Assembly (NCBI GenBank): GCA_944321965.1
Contig: CALUNH010000002.1
Span: 62,001 to 126,000 of the forward strand
Length of the DNA: 64,000 bases
Direction of reading: 5' to 3'
DNA from: an uncultured Alistipes sp.
Lineage (GTDB): Bacteria > Bacteroidota > Bacteroidia > Bacteroidales > Rikenellaceae
A program made the translations under genes and the position numbers. Shown in pieces: positions 24,124-32,817 of the stretch (position 1 is its first letter; each line of letters begins with the position of its first letter). The notes below the pieces were generated by a model. That model saw only the letters and a program-made list of their open reading frames with translations. It was not told where the DNA came from and did no database searches.

Positions 24124-25449
24124 ATGGCTATATTCAAGGTCGAAGGAGGCCACCGTCTCCACGGGGCCATAACCCCTCAGGGCGCCAAAAACGAAGCCCT
24201 CCAGATCCTTTGCGCGACGCTGCTAACACCCGAGCGCGTCGTCATCCGGAACATCCCCCGCATCCTCGACGTCCTCCAACTCATCGAACTCCTCCGCCGA
24301 ATGGGCGTCATCGTCGAACAACTCGCTGACGATACATACGCCTTCCAGGCACGCGACATCGATTTCGAATACCTCCAGACCGACGACTACCGCCAACGCT
24401 GCTCCCGGCTGCGCGGATCCGTCATGCTCATCGGACCCATGCTCGCTCGGTTCGGGGTCGGGTACATTCCCAAACCCGGTGGAGACAAGATCGGCCGACG
24501 GCGCCTCGATACCCATTTCCTCGGATTTCAGAAACTCGGAGCCAGGTTCAATTTCGACATCGCAGACGAGTTCTTCATGGTCGAGGGCCGGGAACTAAAG
24601 GGCACCTACATGCTCCTCGACGAGGCGTCCGTGACCGGCACCGCCAATATCGTCATGGCCGCCGTCATGACCCCAGGCGTCACCACCATCTACAACGCTG
24701 CCTGCGAACCCTACGTGCAGCAGCTCTGCAGGATGCTCAACCGCATGGGCGCAAAAATATCCGGAATCGCATCGAACCTGCTGACCATCGAGGGCGTCGA
24801 CTCGCTCGGAGGCACCGAACACACCCTCCTGCCCGACATGATCGAGGTCGGAAGCTTTATCGGAATGGCCGCCATGAACCGCTCGGAGCTCACCATCCGC
24901 AACGTCTCCTACGAGAACCTCGGAATCATACCCGCCCAGTTCGCTCGCATGGGCATCCAGTTCGAACAGCGCGGAGACGATATCTACATCCCCCAGCAGG
25001 ACCATTACAGCATCGAAACCTTCCTCGACGGATCGATCATGACCATCGCCGACGCCCCCTGGCCCGGGTTGACCCCCGACCTGCTGTCGATCTTCCTCGT
25101 CGTCGCCACGCAGGCAAAGGGCGCCGTGCTGATCCACCAGAAGATGTTCGAAAGCCGACTCTTTTTCGTCGACAAACTCATCGACATGGGGGCACAGATC
25201 ATCCTCTGCGACCCCCATCGCGCTACGGTCATCGGGCACGACCACCGCATCAACCTCCGCGCCACACGCATGACTTCGCCCGATATTCGCGCCGGAGTCG
25301 CCCTGCTCATCGCCGCCATGTCCGCCGACGGGGTCTCCACCATTCAGAATATCGACCAGATCGACCGCGGATACAAGGACATCGACCTGCGGCTCAACGC
25401 CCTCGGCGCCCGGATCGAACGCATCGACGAATGCGCCGTCCGCAAGTAG
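24124..25449 (+). CDS. murA: UDP-N-acetylglucosamine 1-carboxyvinyltransferase MurA, Asp active-site variant
   Basis: MurA transfers enolpyruvate from PEP to UDP-GlcNAc, the first committed step of peptidoglycan synthesis, in the cytoplasm. At 441 aa it is slightly longer than E. coli MurA. Lys22-Asn23 in QGAKNEALQIL match the substrate-binding pair. The mobile loop reads KPGGDKIGRRRLDTH, so residue 121 is Asp where most MurA enzymes have the Cys (Cys115 in E. coli) attacked by fosfomycin. Cys-to-Asp enzymes are active and fosfomycin-insensitive in other bacteria. The overall fold and other motifs are intact, so it should be the working enzyme and not a decayed copy. Confidence 0.95.
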   Translation: MAIFKVEGGHRLHGAITPQGAKNEALQILCATLLTPERVVIRNIPRILDVLQLIELLRRMGVIVEQLADDTYAFQARDIDFEYLQTDDYRQRCSRLRGSVMLIGPMLARFGVGYIPKPGGDKIGRRRLDTHFLGFQKLGARFNFDIADEFFMVEGRELKGTYMLLDEASVTGTANIVMAAVMTPGVTTIYNAACEPYVQQLCRMLNRMGAKISGIASNLLTIEGVDSLGGTEHTLLPDMIEVGSFIGMAAMNRSELTIRNVSYENLGIIPAQFARMGIQFEQRGDDIYIPQQDHYSIETFLDGSIMTIADAPWPGLTPDLLSIFLVVATQAKGAVLIHQKMFESRLFFVDKLIDMGAQIILCDPHRATVIGHDHRINLRATRMTSPDIRAGVALLIAAMSADGVSTIQNIDQIDRGYKDIDLRLNALGARIERIDECAVRK

Positions 25450-25475
25450 CCCGACATCCGGACCAAACAATCCGG

Positions 25476-25550
25476 GGCCGGCATCACAGCCGCCCCGGGA
25501 TTGGGGTCACAGCCGCTCCGGGACCGGCATTGCAGCCGCTCCCGCCCGGA
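25476..25550 (+). repeat. Three imperfect ~25-bp repeats between murA and tdk
   Basis: CAGCCGCCCCGGGA, CAGCCGCTCCGGGA and CAGCCGCTCCCG recur about 25 bases apart, each preceded by CCGGCATCA-, GGGGTCA- or CCGGCATTG-like sequence. The rest of the 149-base gap shows no gene. Confidence 0.5.
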
Positions 25551-25598
25551 GAGAGCCCGACGATTGAAAAAAGAATGTCATAATACGCTCAATACCCT

Positions 25599-26183
25599 AT
25601 GTTTCTCGAAAATGCCAGCCGCAAGGGCTGGATCGAAATCATCTGCGGATCGATGTTCTCCGGAAAGACCGAAGAGCTGATCCGCCGTCTCAAACGGGCG
25701 CAGTTCGCCCACCTCAAGGTCGAAATCTTCAAACCCCGGATCGACGTCCGCTACTCCGAAGAGGAGGTCGTCTCGCACGACGCAAACGCCATCCGTTCAA
25801 CACCCGTCGAATCGCCCCAGAACATCCTGCTGATGACCGCCGACGTCGATGTCGTCGGAATTGACGAGGCCCAGTTCTTCGACGACAGCATCGTGGAGGT
25901 CTGTCGGCAGCTGGCCGACAGCGGCATCCGCGTCATCGTCGCAGGACTCGACATGGATTACACCGGCAAGCCCTTCGGACCCATGCCCGCACTCATGGCC
26001 ACGGCAGAATACGTCACCAAGGTCCACGCCATCTGCGTCCGCTGCGGAAACCTCGCGCACCATTCGCACCGCCTCACGGCCGACGAAAAACAGGTCCTGC
26101 TCGGTGCGCAGGACAGTTACGAACCCATTTGCCGCCACTGTTTTCGGGAGTTGCGACTCGCGGAAGAGAAGTGCCGGGAATAA
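25599..26183 (+). CDS. tdk: Thymidine kinase
   Basis: A 194-aa type II thymidine kinase that phosphorylates thymidine with ATP for pyrimidine salvage. Walker A is [17 protein letters not shown], the Walker B-like segment is [12 protein letters not shown], and the substrate lasso near residue 170 carries the zinc cysteines CVRCGN and CRHC. Length and motifs match bacterial Tdk. It is closed by a near-perfect bidirectional terminator shared with the convergent sulfatase. Confidence 0.96.
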   Translation: MFLENASRKGWIEIICGSMFSGKTEELIRRLKRAQFAHLKVEIFKPRIDVRYSEEEVVSHDANAIRSTPVESPQNILLMTADVDVVGIDEAQFFDDSIVEVCRQLADSGIRVIVAGLDMDYTGKPFGPMPALMATAEYVTKVHAICVRCGNLAHHSHRLTADEKQVLLGAQDSYEPICRHCFRELRLAEEKCRE

Positions 26184-26219
26184 TCCCGCACCGAAATCGG
26201 AAGAAACCCGATCCATCCA

Positions 26220-26255
26220 AAAAATCCCTGACGCAATCGTGCGTCAGGGATTTTT
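26220..26255. terminator. Bidirectional terminator between tdk and the sulfatase
   Basis: AAAAATCCCTGACGCA (26220-26235), loop ATCG, TGCGTCAGGGATTTTT (26240-26255). It is perfect on both strands. Confidence 0.95.
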
Positions 26256-26311
26256 CTCGCCAATGGCAGGCGAAGCCTCGTCAGGCTTCCGGGAACAAAG
26301 CCCAGAACCGG

Positions 26312-27856
26312 CTATTTGACCGTCGAAGCCACCGCTCCGCGGACTTCAGCCAAACGGGCTGCCAGTTCGGCAACCACTTCCGGATGCTCCGCAGCCACGT
26401 TATGCTGTTCGCGCGGATCCTCGGTCAGATCGTAAAGCTGCGGCTCCGGAGAGTTCCCGAGTTCGGTCTTCGTCCAGAACTCCAACGCCGGACCGTCGCT
26501 CGGCTCCAGGTACTTCCACGGTCCCGAAATGATCGCAAGCGTATTGTTCAGGTTCTGCTGCACTACATACTCCCGGTCGCTTTGGGCCTCGCCCAGCAAT
26601 ACCGGCAGGCAGTCGCGGCTGTCCGGAGCTGCCGTCGCAGGAATCTCCACTCCCGTCAGCGAGGCCAGCGAACGGTAAACGTCGATCTGCGAGAACAAGG
26701 CAGGCTGCTCGCCCGGCTGCACACGCGCCGGCCACCGGACAATGAACGGAATGCGAGTCCCCGCCTCGTAGAGACTGTACTTCCCGCCCCGGTAGATCCC
26801 CATCGGGGTGTGCCCGTTCAGCAGTTCGAACGCCTGATCCTGGTAGCCGTCATCGATCACCGCCCCGTTATCCGACGTGAAGATGAACAGCGTATTGTCG
26901 GCGATCCCCAGGCTGTCCAGCGTCCGCATCACCTCGCCGATCGTCCAGTCCAGCTGCAGAATCACGTCCCCGCGCGTACCCAGGCCGCTCTTGCCCGCAA
27001 AACGAGGATGCGGAACCCGCGGAACATGCACGTCCTGCGTACCCATATAGAGGAAGAAGGGCTCGTCCTTGTGCTGTGCGATGAAGCGCGTGGCCTTCGC
27101 CGTAATCGTATCGGCAATGTTCTCGTCGACCCACAGCGCAGATTTGCCGCCCGTCATCCAGCCGATGCGCGGAATGCCGTTGATGATCGTATTGTTATGT
27201 CCCTGGCTCGGTTTCAGCTTCACCAGCTCGGGGTTCTCCTCGCCCGTCGGCCAGTCGCCCACCTTGTGGTCGTAGCTAACCGTGATCGGATCCTCCGGGT
27301 CCAGCCCAACCACATGGCCGTTCTCGACAAAGACGCACGGAACACGGTCCACCGTCGCCGGAATCAGAAATTCATAGTCGAAACCGATGTCGCGGGCACC
27401 AGGTCGGATCTCCGTATTGAAATCCGTACCCCCGACCGGTCCCAGGCCCAGATGCCATTTCCCTACGGCCCCGGTCGCATAACCCGCATCATGCAGGGCA
27501 TCGGCCAGCGTATAGCAGGCCGTATCGATGATCAGTTCCGAGTTTCCCGGGGCAATGCCCGTATTCTGCTGGCGCCACGGGTACATGCCCGTCAGCAGCC
27601 CGAAACGGGACGGTGTACTCGTCGCAGAGGTGGCGTATGCGTTCGTGAAACGCTGGCCCTGGGAGGCCAGACGGTCGAGATTCGGGGTCGAGATCTTCGT
27701 CGCTCCATAGCAACTCAGGTCTCCGATCCCCAGGTCGTCGGCGTAGATAAAAATCACGTTCGGACGGCTCGGCGACGTATGCGGCGCGTCCCCGCAGCCC
27801 TGAACAAGAGCCGCAGTCGGCAGGACAGCCAACAGACAGCAGTTTCTGGTTTTCAT
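26312..27856 (-). CDS. Sulfatase lipoprotein (serine-type active site)
   Basis: A 514-aa arylsulfatase-family enzyme that removes sulfate from glycans or similar esters. The N-terminus is a lipoprotein signal with lipobox LVQGC (Cys21), so it is probably anchored in the outer membrane or periplasm. Metal ligands appear in IFIYADDLGIGD. The signature STPSRFGLLTG has Ser80 as the residue converted to formylglycine, so maturation would need an anaerobic radical SAM enzyme (anSME), which is not in this window. GKWHLG and TSDNGAV are further conserved blocks. Such enzymes help gut Bacteroidetes use sulfated mucin. The gene stands alone with no SusC/SusD pair nearby. Confidence 0.92.
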   Translation of the reverse strand: MKTRNCCLLAVLPTAALVQGCGDAPHTSPSRPNVIFIYADDLGIGDLSCYGATKISTPNLDRLASQGQRFTNAYATSATSTPSRFGLLTGMYPWRQQNTGIAPGNSELIIDTACYTLADALHDAGYATGAVGKWHLGLGPVGGTDFNTEIRPGARDIGFDYEFLIPATVDRVPCVFVENGHVVGLDPEDPITVSYDHKVGDWPTGEENPELVKLKPSQGHNNTIINGIPRIGWMTGGKSALWVDENIADTITAKATRFIAQHKDEPFFLYMGTQDVHVPRVPHPRFAGKSGLGTRGDVILQLDWTIGEVMRTLDSLGIADNTLFIFTSDNGAVIDDGYQDQAFELLNGHTPMGIYRGGKYSLYEAGTRIPFIVRWPARVQPGEQPALFSQIDVYRSLASLTGVEIPATAAPDSRDCLPVLLGEAQSDREYVVQQNLNNTLAIISGPWKYLEPSDGPALEFWTKTELGNSPEPQLYDLTEDPREQHNVAAEHPEVVAELAARLAEVRGAVASTVK

Positions 27857-28108
27857 AATTTCTTAAGTATTAAGGTTTGTTCACATTCTCTCCATCGGAG
27901 ATTCGGAACGCCCCGGCTGACCGACAGGATGCACTCGTTGTACAGGTTCGGATCTCTCCCGCCTCGTCCAACACACCTCCCGGCCCGACATCGGGGCTCT
28001 TCATGCTCGATATCCAAACCTTCTGTCCTCAAAACCGGGCTCCAGCGACACATAGCACCCTTCCACCCTCACGCCTCTGCACTCTCCCATATTTCTCTCG
28101 GCACGGCC

Positions 28109-28801
28109 TCAACGGGAGGCCCGCAGCGCTTCGATAAAGACCGGCCACAACGACCACAGATTCTCGGTCTGAAGCCACAACTCCCGGGCCTGCGCCGCGG
28201 CCGTAGGGTGTTCGCTCTCGATGTCCCGCAGGTACTCCGCGTCGGCCGGATGCTCCGCAACCGTAAACTCCGCAAACCACGGCGCAAAATGAGTCCGGAA
28301 ACGTTGCAACTCCCCGGCGGGCAGGACGCCGTCCCGCCGATAGGCCGACCACAACAACAGGATCTCCCGGGCCGGAGACTTGTCCGAAACATCGTTGATC
28401 ACCTCGTCGAAAAGTTCATCCTCGCCCATGGCCAGATAGTCGAAGGCCAACAGCTGGCTCCCCTCCAGGTGATCCTCCGGATCGAGATCCAGCAACATCT
28501 CCAGCAGGGCCGCCGACATCTCGAAGTCATTGATCAGAAAATGGTCGATCGCCGTAGCGCGGATCAACTCCAGAGCCGCACGCGAATTGCGGTGCGTCCA
28601 TTCGAGATTCACCTCCTCATCCTCGGGAATGAGCTCCGCAAGGCGCTGGAAAGCCTGAAAACGGGCATTACAGGCACCTTCGACATTCCCCTCCTCCTGC
28701 ATCCGGCGCGTCTGGTCCAGCACCTGTCCGAAATCGTAGGGCCCGCTCCCCACCACCTCGAAAGTCTGGTCGGCCGTGGGTTCAAGCCTTGCCCTTTGCA
28801 T
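28109..28801 (-). CDS. Conserved protein of unknown function downstream of cstA
   Basis: A 230-aa protein that I do not recognise. It is acidic and almost wholly helical, with segments such as LLEMLLDLDPEDHLEGSQLL and AFDYLAMGEDELFDEV that resemble TPR-like helical pairs. There is no signal peptide or membrane helix. Its ATG (28801) lies inside the last codons of cstA in another frame, overlapping by 20 bases, so the two are translationally coupled and probably act together. A role as a cytoplasmic partner of the CstA transporter is an inference from position only. Confidence 0.7.
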   Translation of the reverse strand: MQRARLEPTADQTFEVVGSGPYDFGQVLDQTRRMQEEGNVEGACNARFQAFQRLAELIPEDEEVNLEWTHRNSRAALELIRATAIDHFLINDFEMSAALLEMLLDLDPEDHLEGSQLLAFDYLAMGEDELFDEVINDVSDKSPAREILLLWSAYRRDGVLPAGELQRFRTHFAPWFAEFTVAEHPADAEYLRDIESEHPTAAAQARELWLQTENLWSLWPVFIEALRASR

Positions 28802-30251
28802 CTCTCCGCAGTTTGAGTATGATCAGAACAAAGACCAACAGGGTAACAACTCCGCCCAGCAGATAGGCTGCCGGTCGATCGGTCATCCCGAACATCAGCG
28901 GGGAGACAAACACGTAACTCCCGCAGACGTAGGTCATGACAAGAGCCGGAATCAACCCTACCCAGAGGCCCCGCTTCCGACGTCCCAGATACACGACGAT
29001 CATCCACAGCGTGACGGCCGCCAGCGTCTGGTTCATCCAGGCGAAATAGCTCCACATCGCCTGGAACGGAAGCGCAAAGATAATCAGCAGCCCCAAGACG
29101 AACAGCGGAATGCAGATATAGATCCGCTTGCGCAGCGAGCGCTGTTCAACACCCATGAAATCCGCCACGATCAGACGGGCCGACCGGAATGCCGTATCTC
29201 CCGAAGTGATGGCGCAGGCCACGACTCCGAAAATCACAAAGCCCGCCAGAACCGGCCCCAGGGTCTTCGTGGCAATGATGTCGATCAGGATCGCCGCAGA
29301 ACCCTTGTATTCGGCAATGGCGGCATTCAACCCCTCGACGCCGCCCCAGAAGGCCATGCCGATGGCTGCCCAGATCAGGGCGATGATCGATTCGGAGATC
29401 ATGGCCCCGTAGAATACCGAACGGCTCTCCCGTTCGTTGCGCATACAGCGTGCCATCAACGGCGACTGCGTGGCATGGAAACCCGAGATCGCCCCGCAGG
29501 CAATCGTCGTGAAGAGCATCGGCACAATCGGGAAATTCTTGGCGTCGGAGATGCAGTTCCGCAACGAGGTCAGTTCCGGAATCGTATAATCCCCGCTGAA
29601 CAAAAGCACGAAAAGGATACCCAGGGCCATGAACAGCAGCGCAAATCCGAAAATCGGGTAGATCCGTCCGATGATCTTGTCCACGGGAAGCAGCGTCGCG
29701 GCAATGTAATAGATCAGGATAACGCCCAGGATGATCAGCAGCAGCCACGAAAAATCCCCGAAGGCATGAACATCCAACGCCGGAATGTCAAGCCGGTTGG
29801 CGATCAGTTCCGCAGGCTGCGAAAGAAAAACCGCACCCACAAGGATCATCAGCCCCGCGGAAAAAAGCCGCATGACGATCTTCACCTTGTTTCCGAGGTA
29901 ATGCCCCGTGATTTCCGGAAGGCTCGCCCCGTCCTGACGCAACGAGATCACACCCGCGATGAAATCGTGCATCGCACCCATGAAAATACCGCCCAGGGTA
30001 ATCCACAGAAAGGCTACAGGACCATAGGCGGCGCCGAGAACCGCACCGAAAATCGGACCGAGACCCGCAATATTGAGCAGTTGAATCAGGAAAATTCGCC
30101 ACCGGGGAAGCGGCACGTAATCCACACCGTCGTAGAGCCGACTGCACGGAGTCTCCGCCGAGGGGTCGATTCCGACCAAACGCTCCAAATAGCGCCCATA
30201 GGTGAAATAGGCTCCGATCAAAAGAGCCAGACAAATCAGAAAAGTAATCAT
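28782..30251 (-). CDS. cstA: Carbon starvation protein CstA family transporter
   Basis: A 489-aa membrane protein with about 13-14 hydrophobic helices. Family features include LLNIAGLGPIFGAVLGAAYG, FMGAMHDFIAGVISLRQDG and ACGAISGFHATQSPLMARC. E. coli CstA has about 700 aa; the shorter form is common in Bacteroidetes. Members import peptides or pyruvate and are induced when carbon runs low. It overlaps an unknown helical gene by 20 bases. It is divergent from tRNA-Thr, with an AT-rich region between them. Confidence 0.9.
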   Translation of the reverse strand: MITFLICLALLIGAYFTYGRYLERLVGIDPSAETPCSRLYDGVDYVPLPRWRIFLIQLLNIAGLGPIFGAVLGAAYGPVAFLWITLGGIFMGAMHDFIAGVISLRQDGASLPEITGHYLGNKVKIVMRLFSAGLMILVGAVFLSQPAELIANRLDIPALDVHAFGDFSWLLLIILGVILIYYIAATLLPVDKIIGRIYPIFGFALLFMALGILFVLLFSGDYTIPELTSLRNCISDAKNFPIVPMLFTTIACGAISGFHATQSPLMARCMRNERESRSVFYGAMISESIIALIWAAIGMAFWGGVEGLNAAIAEYKGSAAILIDIIATKTLGPVLAGFVIFGVVACAITSGDTAFRSARLIVADFMGVEQRSLRKRIYICIPLFVLGLLIIFALPFQAMWSYFAWMNQTLAAVTLWMIVVYLGRRKRGLWVGLIPALVMTYVCGSYVFVSPLMFGMTDRPAAYLLGGVVTLLVFVLIILKLRRDAKGKA

Positions 30252-30316
30252 AAACAGCGATCAGGGTCAGTTTTACCGCGAATATAACAAGAATTGAGAG
30301 AATTTTTACAAAATTG

Positions 30317-30347
30317 TTGCGAGAAAAAATTTTTTTTCTGATATTTG
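30317..30347 (+). promoter_or_regulatory. tRNA-Thr promoter (TTG-20-GATATTTG)
   Basis: TTG (30317-30319), a 20-bp spacer of A/T-rich DNA and GATATTTG (30340-30347). The tRNA starts 55 bases downstream. Confidence 0.6.
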
Positions 30348-30402
30348 CAGTCCCGAAGAGAACGGTAGAACACAAAACCGAAGTTCTCCCGGGCAGTTGA
30401 AA

Positions 30403-30474
30403 GCCGAATTAGCTCAGCGGTAGAGCACTTCACTCGTAATGAAGGGGTCCCGAGTTCAAATCTCGGATTCGGCT
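30403..30474 (+). tRNA. tRNA-Thr, anticodon CGT
   Basis: A complete 72-base cloverleaf. The acceptor stem GCCGAAT pairs with ATTCGGC, with discriminator T. The D stem is GCTC/GAGC. The anticodon stem CTTCA/TGAAG encloses loop CTCGTAA, giving anticodon CGT, which reads ACG (Thr). The T arm is CCGAG-TTCAAAT-CTCGG. The CCA end is not encoded. A terminator follows at 30511-30546. Confidence 0.95.
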
Positions 30475-30510
30475 CGAAAGTCCGAGGCCGCAAGGCCCGA
30501 GACGCAAAAG

Positions 30511-30546
30511 AAAACCGCCGCAAAGCCATTTACAGGCGGTTTTTTC
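30511..30546 (+). terminator. Terminator after tRNA-Thr
   Basis: AACCGCC (30513-30519) pairs with GGCGGTT (30535-30541), with a T-run to 30545. Confidence 0.85.
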
Positions 30547-30638
30547 GTGGCGGATCGTGGCTCGCGAAAGCGAGGCGGACTTTCGAAAGCGCCCCTGCGG
30601 CAAGCAGCCGAGAGAAGACGAGCGAAGCGATGTCAAAT

Positions 30639-30730
30639 TCGGATTCGGCTCGAAAGTCCGAGGCCGCAAGACCCGAGACGCAAACGAAAAACCGCCGCAA
30701 AGCCATTTGCAGGCGGTTTTTTCGTGGCGG
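30639..30730 (+). repeat. Second copy of the tRNA-Thr 3' end plus its terminator
   Basis: The 91-base stretch 30463-30553 (last 12 bases of the tRNA, spacer and terminator) recurs at 30639-30730 with a few substitutions and one inserted base. The second copy begins TCGGATTCGGCT and ends in its own AACCGCC/GGCGGTT hairpin with a T-run. The DNA between the copies (30554-30638) has no tRNA body and no gene. It reads as a truncated tandem tRNA copy or an attachment-site-like scar. Confidence 0.85.
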
Positions 30731-30789
30731 GCAAAGGAAGTCTGCGGAAGATAGAGAAAAATAAAAGAGGATTAATCCCGCCCGGGCTA

Positions 30790-30820
30790 TTGTCTCAAAA
30801 CGCCATTTCCCCTATCTTTG
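30790..30820 (+). promoter_or_regulatory. Promoter (TTG-20-TATCTTTG) of the A1S_2505-like gene
   Basis: TTG (30790-30792), a 20-bp spacer and TATCTTTG (30813-30820), 16 bases before ATG 30837. Confidence 0.7.
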
Positions 30821-30836
30821 AAAGAAAAATCCCTCC

Positions 30837-31220
30837 ATGAAAATCGCACCCAACCACATCGTCGCCCTCCAGCCCGACGAAATCTTTGTTTTCGGAAGCA
30901 ACCTCGCCGGAATGCACGCCGGAGGCGCTGCACGGACCGCCTGCCAACAATTCGGCGCCGTCTGGGGTCAAGGGGTCGGACTCCAGGGACAAAGCTACGC
31001 CATTCCAACCATGCAGGGTGGCGTCGAGACCATTAAACCCTATGTCGACAAATTCATCCTGTTCGCAAAACAGAACCCCCGCTTGACATTTCTCGTCACC
31101 GAGATCGGATGCGGAATCGCCGGCTTTACACCCGAAGAGATCGCACCGTTGTTCGAAGAGGCCAAAACCGTGGAGAACATCGCGCTGCCCCGACGCTTCT
31201 GGGAGGTGCTGAACCGTTGA
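30837..31220 (+). CDS. A1S_2505-like (phage non-structural protein type) small protein
   Basis: A 127-aa soluble protein. The N-terminal stretch EIFVFGSNLAGMHAGGAART and the later YAIPTMQGG and VTEIGCGIAGF segments match a small family widespread in bacteria and phages, often labelled A1S_2505-like. The glycine-rich FGSNLAG and the GCGIAG loops recall nucleotide- or ADP-ribose-binding macro-like folds, but this is only a resemblance. The function is unknown. It has its own strong promoter and is convergent with the GH109 gene. No phage genes surround it. Confidence 0.7.
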   Translation: MKIAPNHIVALQPDEIFVFGSNLAGMHAGGAARTACQQFGAVWGQGVGLQGQSYAIPTMQGGVETIKPYVDKFILFAKQNPRLTFLVTEIGCGIAGFTPEEIAPLFEEAKTVENIALPRRFWEVLNR

Positions 31221-31328
31221 CCGACAGCGCACAATCCGGCCACGCGGCACGAAAACCCCGCCTTCGCTCCACACCCTTCCCCGAACATCCCGAAAAGCCC
31301 GGACGACCGCCGGTTCAAGCCCGGCAGA

Positions 31329-32723
31329 CTACTCCCCGGCCAGGGCGTGACGATAACCCGGAATCTTGTCCCAGTCTCCCCGCGTAAAGTCCGGAACGGC
31401 AACCGGAGCACTGTTGTGCTCCAGCGACAAGGCCGTCAGGGCCCCGATGCACGACCACTCGGCCGCATCGTAAACGTCCTGGTCCAACGGCAGTCCGTTG
31501 CGCAGGCAGTAGATCAGCCGGTAGTCCATGATGAAGTCCATACCGCCGTGGCCGCCCACCTCCCGGGCCTGAGACTCCAGTTCCTTCGTGATCGGATGCT
31601 TGTACTGCTCCATCAACGCCCGGCGGACCTCCTCCGGAACAAAACTGTGCGCACTCAGATTTTCGTGGTCCGGAACCCCCGTATCGGAGAGCTGTTCCGG
31701 CTCGAAGGCGTAGCCCTCGATCGGATATTTGTTCGCAAAACCCTTCGTGCCCGTCACCTGGTACATCCTGCTGTACGGACGAGGCGTATAGACGTTATGC
31801 TCCAGCAGGATCGTGCGGCCCCGTTCGGTCTTGATCAGCGTCAGCGTCTGGTCGCCGTTGGCGAACGTCTCCGCACCCATCTTCTCCCGGGCAAGCGCCA
31901 GTCCGTTGACCGACGGCGTGTCCATCGACACCAGGTAGCGCATCCGGTCCCCGCGATGGATGTCAAGCAGCTGGCACGCCGGGCCCAGTCCGTGCGTGGC
32001 GTAGACGTCGCCCCGGTGCTGCTGGTTGAAATCCAGCCGCCAGTTCCCCTGGTAGTAGTTCCAGAAGGGTTCCAGATTGTGGATATAGGAGCCTTCGGCA
32101 TGGAGAAGCTCCCCGAAAAGGCCCTGTTGCGCCATGTTCAGCGTCGTCAGCTCGAAGAAGTCGTAGACGCAGTTTTCGAGCATCATGCAGTGGCGCCGGG
32201 TCTGTTCGGCGGTATTCACCAGCAGCCAGCACTCCTCCAGCGAGGTGGCTGCCGGGACCTCCACGGCGACGTGTTTGCCGCACTGCATGGCGTAGACCGC
32301 CATCGGAACATGCAGCTGCCACGGCGTGCAGATATAGACCAGATCGAGGTCCTCGCGTTCGCAAAGCCCCTTCCACCCCTCTTCCCCGCTGTACGGGGCG
32401 GCCGTCGGAAGGCCCCGGCGTGTCAGGATCGCCTGCGCACTGTCGACCCGTTCGGGGTAGAGGTCACAGAGGGCCCGGATCGAGACCCCTTCGAGGTGGG
32501 TGAAGCGCTCCACGGCGCCCGGACCCCGCATCCCCAGACCGATGAAGCCCACACGAACCGTATCCATCGGGGCCGTCCGAAGACCCAGGACGGAGCGTTG
32601 ACCTTCGGCCCGGGCCGGAGCCTCCGGAACGAGAATGCCGTCGACAATCCGAAACTCCTTCGATCCGCAGGCCGAAAGCAGCAGACCCGCGACAAAACCC
32701 CAGAAAATCATCTGTTTTTTCAT
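31329..32723 (-). CDS. GH109-type glycosidase lipoprotein (Gfo/Idh/MocA fold, NAD-dependent)
   Basis: A 464-aa protein with a lipoprotein signal (FVAGLLLSAC, Cys19). A Rossmann NAD-binding motif RVGFIGLGMRGPGA lies at residues 57-70. The C-terminal half carries motifs typical of family GH109: VYATHGLGPACQ and EVGGHGGMDFIMDYRLIY. GH109 enzymes cleave alpha-N-acetylgalactosamine by an NAD-assisted redox mechanism and remove, for example, blood group A determinants from mucin glycans. GH109 proteins often carry Tat signals; this one has a lipobox instead. A plain oxidoreductase role is less likely given the GGHGGMD block. It probably acts in the periplasm or at the outer membrane. Confidence 0.85.
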   Translation of the reverse strand: MKKQMIFWGFVAGLLLSACGSKEFRIVDGILVPEAPARAEGQRSVLGLRTAPMDTVRVGFIGLGMRGPGAVERFTHLEGVSIRALCDLYPERVDSAQAILTRRGLPTAAPYSGEEGWKGLCEREDLDLVYICTPWQLHVPMAVYAMQCGKHVAVEVPAATSLEECWLLVNTAEQTRRHCMMLENCVYDFFELTTLNMAQQGLFGELLHAEGSYIHNLEPFWNYYQGNWRLDFNQQHRGDVYATHGLGPACQLLDIHRGDRMRYLVSMDTPSVNGLALAREKMGAETFANGDQTLTLIKTERGRTILLEHNVYTPRPYSRMYQVTGTKGFANKYPIEGYAFEPEQLSDTGVPDHENLSAHSFVPEEVRRALMEQYKHPITKELESQAREVGGHGGMDFIMDYRLIYCLRNGLPLDQDVYDAAEWSCIGALTALSLEHNSAPVAVPDFTRGDWDKIPGYRHALAGE

Positions 32724-32765
32724 CTTTCAAACCGTTTGGTGCAGTAGGACAAAAATAGAAAATAT

Positions 32766-32796
32766 TTTGAAATATGGACACGTTTAACTACTTTTG
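32766..32796 (+). promoter_or_regulatory. lnt promoter (TTTG-19-TACTTTTG)
   Basis: TTTG (32766-32769), a 19-bp spacer and TACTTTTG (32789-32796), 22 bases before ATG 32818. Confidence 0.7.
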
Positions 32797-32817
32797 CGCT
32801 CATAAAAATCTCCTTCC

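Noticed and set aside
26129-28816. 895-codon rightward open frame antisense to the sulfatase and the cstA partner gene
   Set aside because: The composition (Arg, Gln and His-rich, no domain) is that of a mirror frame of high-GC genes. The opposite strand carries well-conserved motifs.
30554-30638. Integrated element at tRNA-Thr
   Set aside because: Only 85 bases lie between the repeated 3' ends, with no integrase or other gene; only a scar can be claimed.
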